This document shows, piece by piece, positions 1 through 6,485 of a DNA stretch of 14,019 nucleotides (positions are counted from its first letter, which is position 1; every line of letters begins with the position of its first letter). The position numbers were made by a program, and so were the translations under genes. The DNA is taken from contig SKSH01000121.1 of the NCBI GenBank assembly GCA_007118075.1, positions 1 through 14,019 on the forward strand, read 5' to 3'. Origin of the DNA: Halobacteriales archaeon (lineage in GTDB: Archaea; Halobacteriota; Halobacteria; Halobacteriales; SKSH01). The notes under the pieces are model-generated. The model worked only from the letters and a program-made list of their open reading frames with translations. It searched no databases and was not told the origin of the DNA.

Positions 1-698
1 AGGATCTCGGTGAGATACTGTTGGGTCAGATCTGGTCCAAACACGATGCCGACGACCAGGGCACCAATTCCAACGAGCATGGCGGCAATGACACCACGGA
101 TTGCCCGAAGCCTGAGCATCCAGAGACCGACCGCAGCTGGGAATATCTTGATGAGTGCGGCCCCTGCGAAGGCCGCCCCAGCAATCCCCTCTTGGTCGCG
201 ATCGATCGCGTCGAATCCGACAGCCAGGGCGAGTGCCAACCAGAGCGTCGTCTGTCCCTCGATGAGATGGGGCATTGCATACGGAGAGATCGACACGAAG
301 CCGATGACCACCGCCCGGTCGAGTATCCTGAGCTCTATCTCTCGGCGATCAAGCGCACGGAAGATGACGAGGATGATCGCAACGATCACCAGGACGTTGA
401 TCGCCGTCTGTAAGAGATAGGAACCGATTCCTGCTCCCAAGATCGCGTGTGGGATGAACAGCAAGATGGTGATCGGGGGATAGAGGTAGAAGAAGCCAGG
501 GCGATCTTCCGGTGCGACCCGGTATAGCTCACCACCGTCGAGCCAAGAGCCGACTGCGGTGGCATACACATCTGAGGCGAGACCGAACTGATCTGGGCTT
601 GAGAGGGCGGTGTTCGTCACGTAGCTGACCCCTGCGAGAGTACCGAGGACGAGGACGATCCGGCCATCGAGTCCGGCGCCAAGCGGCTTGGAGGACAC
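1..698 (-). CDS. GT87-like polytopic membrane glycosyltransferase (C-terminus beyond window)
   Basis: I translated this reading frame directly; 232 codons are visible and it runs off the left edge. After a short N-terminus comes a first membrane segment (about residues 13-30), then an outer loop with Asp-Val-Tyr at 43-45 and a 'WLDGGELY' stretch. A 'FFYLYPPI' motif follows, then several hydrophobic helices, 'GQTTLWLALAL' and 'AALIKIFPA'. This order is typical of the GT87/DUF2029 family (PimE-like), whose members move mannose or other sugars from a polyprenyl-phosphate sugar onto lipids or glycans outside the membrane, using an acidic residue in the first outer loop. The start is GTG at 698; the frame has a TGA five codons upstream and no ATG in between. 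A TATA-like TATTTT lies 31 nt upstream. It is 77 nt downstream of the NIF3 gene. The family call is fairly sure; the sugar and acceptor are unknown. Confidence 0.72.
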   Translation of the reverse strand, partial: MSSKPLGAGLDGRIVLVLGTLAGVSYVTNTALSSPDQFGLASDVYATAVGSWLDGGELYRVAPEDRPGFFYLYPPITILLFIPHAILGAGIGSYLLQTAINVLVIVAIILVIFRALDRREIELRILDRAVVIGFVSISPYAMPHLIEGQTTLWLALALAVGFDAIDRDQEGIAGAAFAGAALIKIFPAAVGLWMLRLRAIRGVIAAMLVGIGALVVGIVFGPDLTQQYLTEI

Positions 699-726
699 GG
701 TTTGATGCAGTCATACCTACGCGTGG

Positions 727-732
727 AAAATA
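727..732 (-). promoter_or_regulatory. TATA-like element before the GT87 gene
   Basis: On the minus strand this reads TATTTT, centred about 31 nt upstream of the GTG at 698. That is the distance expected for an archaeal promoter with a leader of only a few bases. It lies in the 77-nt gap after the NIF3 gene, so the glycosyltransferase may have its own promoter besides any readthrough. The same gap holds a 6-bp inverted repeat (ATCGAC/GTCGAT, 756-776) overlapping the NIF3 stop codon, with no T-run after it. Confidence 0.4.
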
Positions 733-775
733 GCCCCATCGATTGGCGAACCGGTATCGACCATTCAGTTGTCGA

Positions 776-1534
776 TTACAGCCCTGTCGGGACGTCGATG
801 AACGTCGTCTCAAGTTCTTGAGCTCCGATGTGCTCTAGGAGTGCTCTGATTCCCCCAGTCTCTGTTGCATAGTGCCCAGCAAGGATGACCGGCAGGCCGA
901 TATCGTCTGCCGCATGGAACGCAGCTTGTTTTGGCTCACCGGTGATGAGTACGTCAGCACCGATCTCGGCTGCCGTCTCGATGTAGTCGGTTCCCGATCC
1001 GGTCACGATGGCTATCTTGGCGACCGAAGCTGGTTCTGGACCGAGGGTTCGAAGGAAGGACACGTCACGGTCGATAGCACTTGCAACGGTATCGATGAGG
1101 TTCTTGACGTCGATATCTACCTCACCGAGCAATCCGATTGGGGTCGTCTCGGTCGGGAATGGCTGGCGGTCGGTCAGACCGAGGTGGTCAGCGATGACCG
1201 CTGCATTCCCGAGTGTATGGTGTCCATCGAGGGGAAGGTGTACCGCATAGAGCGCGAGGTTGTTGTCGAGCAGGCTGTCGATCCGGTCGAACCGGAGCCC
1301 GGTCAGACGGTGTTGTTCGCCCCAGAAGAGTCCGTGATGAACGAGGAGGAGGTCACCACCTACCTCACCTGCCTTGTCGATGGTCTCGATCGCTGCATCG
1401 ACCGCTCCGACGACGTGCTCGATATTCGCACCGCTGTCACCTACCTGGAGGCCGTTCATCGCTGGATCGACCGCTGCATAGGCATCGACATCGAGGAGTC
1501 GGTCGAGTTCGTTAGCGAGTGACCCGAGTTCCAT
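776..1534 (-). CDS. NIF3/DUF34 family dinuclear-metal protein
   Basis: A 252-residue protein of the NIF3 (YbgI, DUF34, 'GTP cyclohydrolase I type 2-like') family: widespread, metal-binding, and without a settled reaction. The family metal ligands are visible: His66-His67 in 'LLVHHGLFW', Asp103 in 'HLPLDGHHTLGN', and His221 with Glu225 in 'GHYATE'. The size fits the short form of about 250 residues without an inserted domain. The start is ATG 1534 because a good Shine-Dalgarno sequence (GGAGG) sits just before it. A TTG five codons upstream is in frame but lies inside that site. It follows the agmatinase gene by 35 nt on the same strand, so co-transcription with eIF5A and agmatinase is likely. 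The family call is sure; the cellular role is not known. Confidence 0.9.
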   Translation of the reverse strand: MELGSLANELDRLLDVDAYAAVDPAMNGLQVGDSGANIEHVVGAVDAAIETIDKAGEVGGDLLLVHHGLFWGEQHRLTGLRFDRIDSLLDNNLALYAVHLPLDGHHTLGNAAVIADHLGLTDRQPFPTETTPIGLLGEVDIDVKNLIDTVASAIDRDVSFLRTLGPEPASVAKIAIVTGSGTDYIETAAEIGADVLITGEPKQAAFHAADDIGLPVILAGHYATETGGIRALLEHIGAQELETTFIDVPTGL

Positions 1535-1542
1535 GCCAAACC

Positions 1543-1547
1543 CCTCC
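1543..1547 (-). promoter_or_regulatory. Shine-Dalgarno site deciding the NIF3 start
   Basis: The minus strand reads GGAGG eight nt before ATG 1534. Most genes here have no such site, so translation of this downstream operon gene probably uses ribosome recruitment inside the message. A weak TTAAGA about 25 nt upstream of the ATG could also act as a promoter. Confidence 0.6.
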
Positions 1548-1569
1548 AAGCCAACTCTTAAGGGCGTTT

Positions 1570-2370
1570 CTACCGGTTGGTTGCGTGATCGTGGATGAAC
1601 CGCTTGATCAGCTTCGCACCGAGTGTTGCTGCCTGGCCGTGATCACGATCGTTCACCTCGACCACATCAAAGCCGATACACCTTGGTGCGATGGTACGGA
1701 CGAGGTCTCGGACGGTCATCGGCGAGAGCCCGAACGGTTCAGGGGTCCCCGTGCCAGGGGCATGGGCTGGACTCAACCCGTCGATATCGACACTGAGATA
1801 CACTGTTCCATCGAACGAGGGTTCCCATTCGCCAACGGATTCGGGCGGTACAACGGTCACATCGTCATGTTCTGCTCGGTCCCATTCCGCTTTCGATCCG
1901 GTCCGAGCACCGATGATTGTGGCCGAGTCGACCACCTCTAGTGCTCGACGACAAATCGTCGCATGATGCAGGGGATCCCCGTCGTAGGAATCTCGGAGAT
2001 CAAGGTGTGCATCGATCGTGACGAGGTGATCCGGTTCGAGTGCGTTGACCCCGGCGAGTGAGACGGTGTGTTCACCACCGAGGATGATCGGGACGGCCCC
2101 ATCAAGATCGTAACCAACGATCGTCGAGCGGAGGAACTCAAGGTACTCATCGGTGTCGGTCCCGGCGTGGATGTCGCCGTGGTCGAGGACCGTTCGATCG
2201 GAAAAGTATCCGTCGCTGTGGCGGTCGTAGTCATCGAAATGGCGTGCATAGTGCCTGATTTGAGCCGGCCCGAACCTCGTGCCAGGGATGAACGATGTGG
2301 TGTTATCGAGCGGTGCGCCGATGATGACGTACGCAGGGGACTCGTGTTCGTCGACGGCCCCAGGAAACAT
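1570..2370 (-). CDS. speB: Agmatinase (ureohydrolase family)
   Basis: A 266-residue ureohydrolase with the full set of arginase/agmatinase manganese ligands: His101 in 'GGEH', Asp120/His122/Asp124 in 'DAHLDLRD', and Asp195/Asp197 in 'SVDID'. It also has 'APGTGTPEP' and Glu238 in 'VEVN'. Agmatinases hydrolyse agmatine to putrescine and urea. One oddity: the family motif DIDxxDP reads DIDGLSP (Ser200); this third acidic position is not a metal ligand in arginase. The gene starts 7 bp after the eIF5A stop codon. In Haloferax volcanii an agmatinase-like protein has been linked to formation of the modified lysine on eIF5A in cells that use agmatine rather than spermidine. The adjacency suggests the same job here; plain polyamine metabolism is the alternative. 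Confidence 0.88.
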   Translation of the reverse strand: MFPGAVDEHESPAYVIIGAPLDNTTSFIPGTRFGPAQIRHYARHFDDYDRHSDGYFSDRTVLDHGDIHAGTDTDEYLEFLRSTIVGYDLDGAVPIILGGEHTVSLAGVNALEPDHLVTIDAHLDLRDSYDGDPLHHATICRRALEVVDSATIIGARTGSKAEWDRAEHDDVTVVPPESVGEWEPSFDGTVYLSVDIDGLSPAHAPGTGTPEPFGLSPMTVRDLVRTIAPRCIGFDVVEVNDRDHGQAATLGAKLIKRFIHDHATNR

Positions 2371-2377
2371 GCTCGGA

Positions 2378-2761
2378 TTAGTTGACGATCTTCCGACGTT
2401 CTTCTAATTCGAGGTATTCGATCTCGTCGTCGGGGCTGATGTCGATATCGTCTGGAATGGCCATACTTACCGTCTGATACGTATCGAGATCCATCACCTG
2501 GGCGATCCGATCACTGACGTCATAGCTCACAACCTGTCCCTGCTTGCGTTCGATGATTGGGACCCAGATCTTCTGGTCAACTGGCTGAGACAGCTGGCGT
2601 TTTTGTCCATCGAATACCCCGACCGCCTCGATGCTTGCCTTCGCAGACCCGTGCTTGCCGGGTGAGGCGGTACTATAAGAGGTTATCTTGCATGGCTCGT
2701 CGTTGATCATGACATAGCTACCCTCCCGGAGGTCTCGCACCTCGTTCTGCTCCTTCGCCAT
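2378..2761 (-). CDS. eif5A: Translation factor aIF5A/eIF5A
   Basis: A 127-residue eIF5A, the normal archaeal size. The N-terminal SH3-like domain carries the loop 'SPGKHGSAK', whose Lys36 is the residue converted to hypusine or deoxyhypusine. The C-terminal OB-fold follows ('KQGQVVS...AQVMDLDTY'). The modified factor binds the ribosomal E site and relieves stalling, for example at proline runs. I chose ATG 2761, giving 'MAKEQNEVRDL', because a TATA box lies 27 nt upstream, which fits a leaderless message beginning at this codon. An in-frame ATG at 2776 would add five residues. It is the first gene of the minus-strand group with agmatinase, NIF3 and the glycosyltransferase. Its sequence is very close to what I know of haloarchaeal eIF5A. 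Confidence 0.96.
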   Translation of the reverse strand: MAKEQNEVRDLREGSYVMINDEPCKITSYSTASPGKHGSAKASIEAVGVFDGQKRQLSQPVDQKIWVPIIERKQGQVVSYDVSDRIAQVMDLDTYQTVSMAIPDDIDISPDDEIEYLELEERRKIVN

Positions 2762-2785
2762 GAGGCGGGATTCCATCGCGGTGGG

Positions 2786-2791
2786 TATAAG
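2786..2791 (-). promoter_or_regulatory. TATA box of eIF5A (leaderless promoter)
   Basis: The minus strand reads CTTATA, centred about 27 nt upstream of ATG 2761. This is the standard TATA-to-transcription-start distance in archaea, so the mRNA probably begins at or next to the start codon. There is no Shine-Dalgarno sequence. It is the clearest promoter in the window. Confidence 0.65.
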
Positions 2792-2866
2792 TGGTGTGAA
2801 ACACGCCATTGGGCCGATTCATCCATCGTCTGCATCTACCGATGATGGTGCCCCCGAACGTGGCTG

Positions 2867-2882
2867 GAACTGTCGACTGTTC
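2867..2882. promoter_or_regulatory. Imperfect 16-bp palindrome in the divergent intergenic region
   Basis: GAACTGTCGACTGTTC pairs with itself at seven of eight positions. It is centred at 2874.5, almost exactly mid-way in the 227-nt gap between the divergent eIF5A (start 2761) and SDR (start 2989) genes. It may be a binding site for a dimeric regulator of one or both genes, or chance. I see no RNA gene or convincing small ORF in the rest of this gap. Confidence 0.25.
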
Positions 2883-2959
2883 GTTCATCGCATTCCTCGT
2901 CGAGCAGCCGACTGAGAGCCGATGCCGGGGTACGATGCGGCGATAGGGGGGACAACAGG

Positions 2960-2965
2960 GATACT
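2960..2965 (+). promoter_or_regulatory. TATA-like element before the SDR gene
   Basis: GATACT is centred 26 nt upstream of ATG 2989, fitting leaderless transcription. A 5-bp inverted repeat (CGTTG at 2966-2970, CAACG at 2980-2984) lies between this element and the start codon, where a repressor could sit. Both are weak signals. Confidence 0.4.
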
Positions 2966-2988
2966 CGTTGGTGTCGTATCAACGTGTG

Positions 2989-3975
2989 ATGCGTTACTTC
3001 GTCACTGGTGCGACCGGATTCATCGGGTCTCATCTCGTCGATCGACTGGTCGAACGAGGGGATGAGGTCGTCGCCCTGGTCAGGACCCCCGAATCAGCGA
3101 CAGCGCTCTCCGACGCGGTGGAGGTCGTCCAGGGCGATATCACCGACAAGGATAGCATGCGAGAGGCGATGGCCACGTGTGACCGGCTCTATCACCTCGC
3201 GGCCTGGTATGAGGTCGGTGTCCGTGACCGGACTACCGCCTACAGAGTGAATGTCGAGGGGACCCGGAACACGCTCGAGCTGATGCAAGAGTTGGGCATC
3301 GAGAAAGGTGTCTACACGAGCACCGTCGCCGTCTTCTCCGATACCAACGGACGACTCGCCGACGAATCCTACCGGTACAACGGTCCCCATCTCACGGTGT
3401 ACGACGAGACCAAGTGGCTGGCACAGTATGAGGTCGTCGAACCAATGATCGAGGATGGCCTCCCACTCGTCCTCGTCCAACCGGGGGCGGTGTACGGACC
3501 GGGCGATCGCGGACCGCTTTGGATGCTCTGGAAGGCATATCTCCAGGGCGACCTCCCATTCGTACCCAAGCAAACCGGATTCTGCTGGGGACACGTCGAG
3601 GATACGGTGGCCGGACACCTACTCGCTATGGAGGCTGGAGATATCGGTGAATCGTACATCATCGCTGGTGAGCCGTACCGACTCGTTGACATTCTCGAGC
3701 TCGCCGAGGAGGTCACCGGGATCCCCGCACCGAGGGCCATCCACCCGGTGGTCTTCCGAGCACTTGCCCGGCTCGTCACACCGCTGGAACGATTCGTCTC
3801 ATTCCCCGTTGAGTACCGCGCCGAGTCACTTCGGATCTTCGGGGGTGTGACCTACTGGGGCGACAACGAGAAAGCCGTCCGATCGCTTGGGCTGGAGCAC
3901 CGGCCGGTATCTGAGGGACTCCGAGACATGCTCGAGATTGAGCAGCGGAACCTCGCTGCGGGCATCAAATCGTAA
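2989..3975 (+). CDS. Extended SDR NAD(P)-dependent oxidoreductase/epimerase (HpnA / dihydroflavonol reductase-like)
   Basis: A 328-residue extended short-chain dehydrogenase/reductase. The N-terminal nucleotide-binding motif 'TGATGFIGSHL' starts at residue 6. Asp-Ile-Thr after 'VVQGD', 'LYHLAA' and 'NVEGTRN' follow as in the family, and the catalytic Tyr138-x3-Lys142 lies in 'YDETKW', preceded by 'YTSTVAVF'. The overall pattern is closest to the dihydroflavonol-4-reductase / 3-beta-hydroxysteroid dehydrogenase / HpnA group, so the substrate is likely a ketone/alcohol on a lipid, terpenoid or sugar. ATG 2989 places the glycine motif next to the N-terminus as usual; an in-frame TTG at 2968 is less likely. 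It is followed after 99 nt by the P450 fusion on the same strand, suggesting the two oxidise and reduce the same class of compound. The exact substrate cannot be read from the sequence. Confidence 0.85.
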   Translation: MRYFVTGATGFIGSHLVDRLVERGDEVVALVRTPESATALSDAVEVVQGDITDKDSMREAMATCDRLYHLAAWYEVGVRDRTTAYRVNVEGTRNTLELMQELGIEKGVYTSTVAVFSDTNGRLADESYRYNGPHLTVYDETKWLAQYEVVEPMIEDGLPLVLVQPGAVYGPGDRGPLWMLWKAYLQGDLPFVPKQTGFCWGHVEDTVAGHLLAMEAGDIGESYIIAGEPYRLVDILELAEEVTGIPAPRAIHPVVFRALARLVTPLERFVSFPVEYRAESLRIFGGVTYWGDNEKAVRSLGLEHRPVSEGLRDMLEIEQRNLAAGIKS

Positions 3976-4019
3976 TTCGGGTGGTGCTACTGGAGCAAAC
4001 GCCTATGGTCACATACATC

Positions 4020-4025
4020 CTATAG
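4020..4025 (+). promoter_or_regulatory. Possible TATA element before the P450 fusion gene
   Basis: CTATAG lies about 52 nt upstream of ATG 4075, in the 99-nt gap after the SDR gene. It would start transcription near 4049 and leave a leader of about 26 nt without a Shine-Dalgarno site. An in-frame TTG at 4045 would then be close to the 5' end, so the N-terminus could be 10 residues longer. Confidence 0.33.
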
Positions 4026-4074
4026 CGGTGCAGTCGACTTTCGATTGTGGCCCAGATTGTCGAGCACCCAACCC

Positions 4075-6303
4075 ATGCTGTCAGATAACGTGGACCGACT
4101 GTCCACCACCGACCGGAACCTCCTCGATGAAGGAGATGAACAGCTTCGTGACCTGATCTACGGGTCGATGAGCGGTGAGTTCGCCACCTGTGTGGGCAAT
4201 AAGCCAGCCACGTACCCTCTCACGCCGTTTTTCGACGAAACAAGCGGGACGGTCGTCGTTACCTCACCGGTTGCCTTCTCGAAGAAGGCGAACGCCATCC
4301 GGCGGAATCCACGTATCGCCCTCCTGTTACACGATGACTCCGGCGAGTATCTGGTGACCGGTGAGGCTCGCGTCAACGACGACATCGGGACGAACGCTCC
4401 GTACGTCCGCGAGCTCAATGACCGGGAGCCACCGACCCCAAAGCGATTGGCGAACGAGGAAAAGTATGACTTCGCCGATACACGCCTTGGCAAGCTGATC
4501 GTCGGCTGGCTCGCCGATCGGATCGTCATCGAGGTCACCCCTCGTTGGATGGGGTTGATCGCCGGGTCGGCGGATACCCCCAACATCCCGGCTTGGCACG
4601 AGGTCGAGATGGACCGGGCTGAGGCAAAGCGGTACGAGCGTGCCACCCTCACGGTCGTCGACGAGGATGGATATCCGCGCATCATTCCGGTGACGTCGGT
4701 CGACATCGACGACGGTGTCGCGACCATCGAGCCATCATTAGCTTCATCGGTCGTCGACGGTCAGCCGGCCTGTCTCCTCTTTAACTGGCATGATGATGCA
4801 AGCGTCAACCTTGGTCAGCGACTCATCCGCGGGCGGTTCAGGAACACCGATGGAGCCTTGGTCTTCGTTCCTGCGAGTAGCCGACCGCTTCGCAACGACG
4901 GGCTCCTCTCCACCGCTCGTTTCCTGATCGATGGACGTCGACGGACGCGTACATACTTCAAGGAACGGACGCCACCCGGTCCGGCTGGGATCCCGCTTGC
5001 CGGGAACACCCTCCAATTCCTCAACGACCCGTTCCAGTTCTACGCGGACCTCCCTACCTACGGGGACACCGTGCGATACCACGTTGGTGGAAACACTTGG
5101 ACCGCGATCTGCCATCCTGACGATGTCGAACGCGTCCTCGTGAGTGAATCACACCGTTTTGCGAGGTACAACTTCGAGGATCTCGGATTCGACTTCATTC
5201 CAGAAGGGTTGTTCTTCTCGACGGGCGAGCGGTGGCGACGACAGCGAAAGACCATCCAACCCACCTTCGCCCCTGGCAACCTCGCGACCTTCTCTGACAC
5301 GATGGTTGACCGAACTCTCAGCATGATCGACTCATGGGAAGACAGCGAGGTGATCGTCGCGAATGAGGTGTTCTCTGACCTCACCCTTGAGGTATTGACG
5401 ACGACTCTCTTCGATGTTAATCTGGACGAGCGCCAGACCGTCGTCACCGATGCGGCTGAATCGCTCTCGAATCGGGTCGACACCCAGAGCCTATCGGCGG
5501 TCATCCCAGGGTGGATTCCCACCCGACGAAATCGTGACTTCACCCGGAAGATGACCCGATTCGACCGCATGGTCGCTGAACTCATCGATGAACGACGGCA
5601 GGATGACACGCCCCGCAACGATCTACTCTCCACCCTCCTCGAGTTGACCGATACCGAGTCTGATGACCAGGATTCGGCGGTCTACCGATTCACAGATTCC
5701 GAGCTGCGCGATCAGTTGGTGACCTTCCTTTTCGCCGGCCACGAAACGACCGCGCTGGTGTTCACGTGGGCGTTCCAGTTGCTCGCACGACACGAAGACG
5801 TCTACACGACGCTCACTGAGGAGATCGATGCGGTCTGTGGGGATCGGCCCCCGACGGTGGAAGACGTCCCATCGCTCACGTACACCGAACAGGTGATCAA
5901 GGAGACGATGCGGTATTACCCACCGATCTATGTCCTCTTCCGTGAAGCGCTTGAGGATGTCTCCATCGACGGATACCTGATCCCCAAGGGGACGAAGCTC
6001 ACGGTCCCGCAGTTCATCCTCCACGGAGATGAGCGTTGGTGGGATGATCCAGATGCGTTCACACCTGAGCGATGGACGACCGCTCTCGAAGACGAACTCC
6101 CAGAGTATGCGTACTTCCCCTTCGGTGGCGGTCCGCGCCACTGTGTCGGCATGCGATTCGCCATGCAGTTTCTCACCCTCGGGCTCGCGACCATCGTCCA
6201 GCGGGTCCATTTCGACCTCGAGAGCGCCAACGATCCACCGCTTCACATGGCGGCGACGCTCTCACCGGGTGAGGATATCGAACTGCGCGTGAGGAACCGG
6301 TGA
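4075..6303 (+). CDS. Tandem PNPOx-like split-barrel domains fused to a cytochrome P450
   Basis: One uninterrupted frame of 742 residues. Residues about 22-165 look like a pyridoxamine 5'-phosphate oxidase-like (FDOR) split barrel, with 'ATCVGNKPATYPLTPFF', 'SPVAFSKKANAIRRNP' and a closing 'RIVIEVTPRW'. Residues about 185-275 look like a second, shorter barrel ('ATLTVVDEDGYPRIIPV', 'GRFRNTDGALVFVP'). A basic linker leads to a full P450 from about residue 299: 'PPGPAGIPLAGN', a C-helix 'GERWRRQRK', the I-helix 'FAGHETT' at 553-559, E610-T-M-R613, 'PERW', and the heme loop 'FPFGGGPRHCVG' with Cys690 as the iron ligand. P450s put one oxygen atom into a substrate using two electrons; split barrels bind FMN, F420 or heme. 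The fused barrels may therefore feed electrons or bind the substrate (inference). No in-frame ATG or GTG lies near the P450 start, so this is not two genes. I recall no named family with this order. Confidence 0.88.
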   Translation: MLSDNVDRLSTTDRNLLDEGDEQLRDLIYGSMSGEFATCVGNKPATYPLTPFFDETSGTVVVTSPVAFSKKANAIRRNPRIALLLHDDSGEYLVTGEARVNDDIGTNAPYVRELNDREPPTPKRLANEEKYDFADTRLGKLIVGWLADRIVIEVTPRWMGLIAGSADTPNIPAWHEVEMDRAEAKRYERATLTVVDEDGYPRIIPVTSVDIDDGVATIEPSLASSVVDGQPACLLFNWHDDASVNLGQRLIRGRFRNTDGALVFVPASSRPLRNDGLLSTARFLIDGRRRTRTYFKERTPPGPAGIPLAGNTLQFLNDPFQFYADLPTYGDTVRYHVGGNTWTAICHPDDVERVLVSESHRFARYNFEDLGFDFIPEGLFFSTGERWRRQRKTIQPTFAPGNLATFSDTMVDRTLSMIDSWEDSEVIVANEVFSDLTLEVLTTTLFDVNLDERQTVVTDAAESLSNRVDTQSLSAVIPGWIPTRRNRDFTRKMTRFDRMVAELIDERRQDDTPRNDLLSTLLELTDTESDDQDSAVYRFTDSELRDQLVTFLFAGHETTALVFTWAFQLLARHEDVYTTLTEEIDAVCGDRPPTVEDVPSLTYTEQVIKETMRYYPPIYVLFREALEDVSIDGYLIPKGTKLTVPQFILHGDERWWDDPDAFTPERWTTALEDELPEYAYFPFGGGPRHCVGMRFAMQFLTLGLATIVQRVHFDLESANDPPLHMAATLSPGEDIELRVRNR

Positions 6304-6328
6304 GTCATGTGCTCGAATCTGACTATGG

Positions 6329-6348
6329 ACGGTGACACATACCGTTTT
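6329..6348 (+). terminator. Weak hairpin with T-run after the P450 gene
   Basis: ACGGT (6329-6333) and ACCGT (6341-6345) form a perfect 5-bp stem with a 7-nt loop, and the right arm ends in a run of four T. It starts 26 nt after the P450 stop codon. The stem is short, so this could be chance. The rest of the 182-nt gap before the next gene holds three copies of ACACC (6416-6430) and no convincing gene. Confidence 0.3.
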
Positions 6349-6432
6349 GGCATCTGCCAGCGGATCCTCACCCAGCAACCAACCGTGAGGCCAAGTGAAT
6401 CCATCCACATGCAATACACCACACCACACCGA

Positions 6433-6481
6433 ATTACTCTTGCTGACTCTAGCGACCCCACCGATGGCCGATCCATGGAGG
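6433..6481 (+). promoter_or_regulatory. Possible promoter and Shine-Dalgarno site of the duplicated membrane protein
   Basis: A weak TATA-like ATTACT (6433-6438) would place transcription start near 6462. GGAGG at 6477-6481 lies 4 nt before ATG 6486 and supports that start. Only the Shine-Dalgarno part is reasonably clear. Confidence 0.4.
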
Positions 6482-6485
6482 AACG

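Noticed and set aside
756..776. Six-bp inverted repeat at the NIF3 stop as a terminator
   Set aside because: The stem is short with a 9-nt loop and no T-run follows; not enough to call.
872..1522. Long plus-strand open frame opposite the NIF3 gene
   Set aside because: It is antisense to a gene with clear metal-site motifs, has no recognisable domain and no promoter; GC-rich archaeal genes often leave such open mirror frames.
5058..6246. Long minus-strand open frames opposite the P450 region
   Set aside because: The plus strand holds an unmistakable P450; the reverse frames are arginine/serine-rich and without motifs.
4075..6303. Possibility that the fusion is two adjacent genes joined by error
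   Set aside because: The frame stays open through the linker, both parts have normal composition, and no in-frame ATG or GTG exists near the P450 N-terminus to start a separate gene (only a TTG at 4858). An assembly error still needs a check in relatives.
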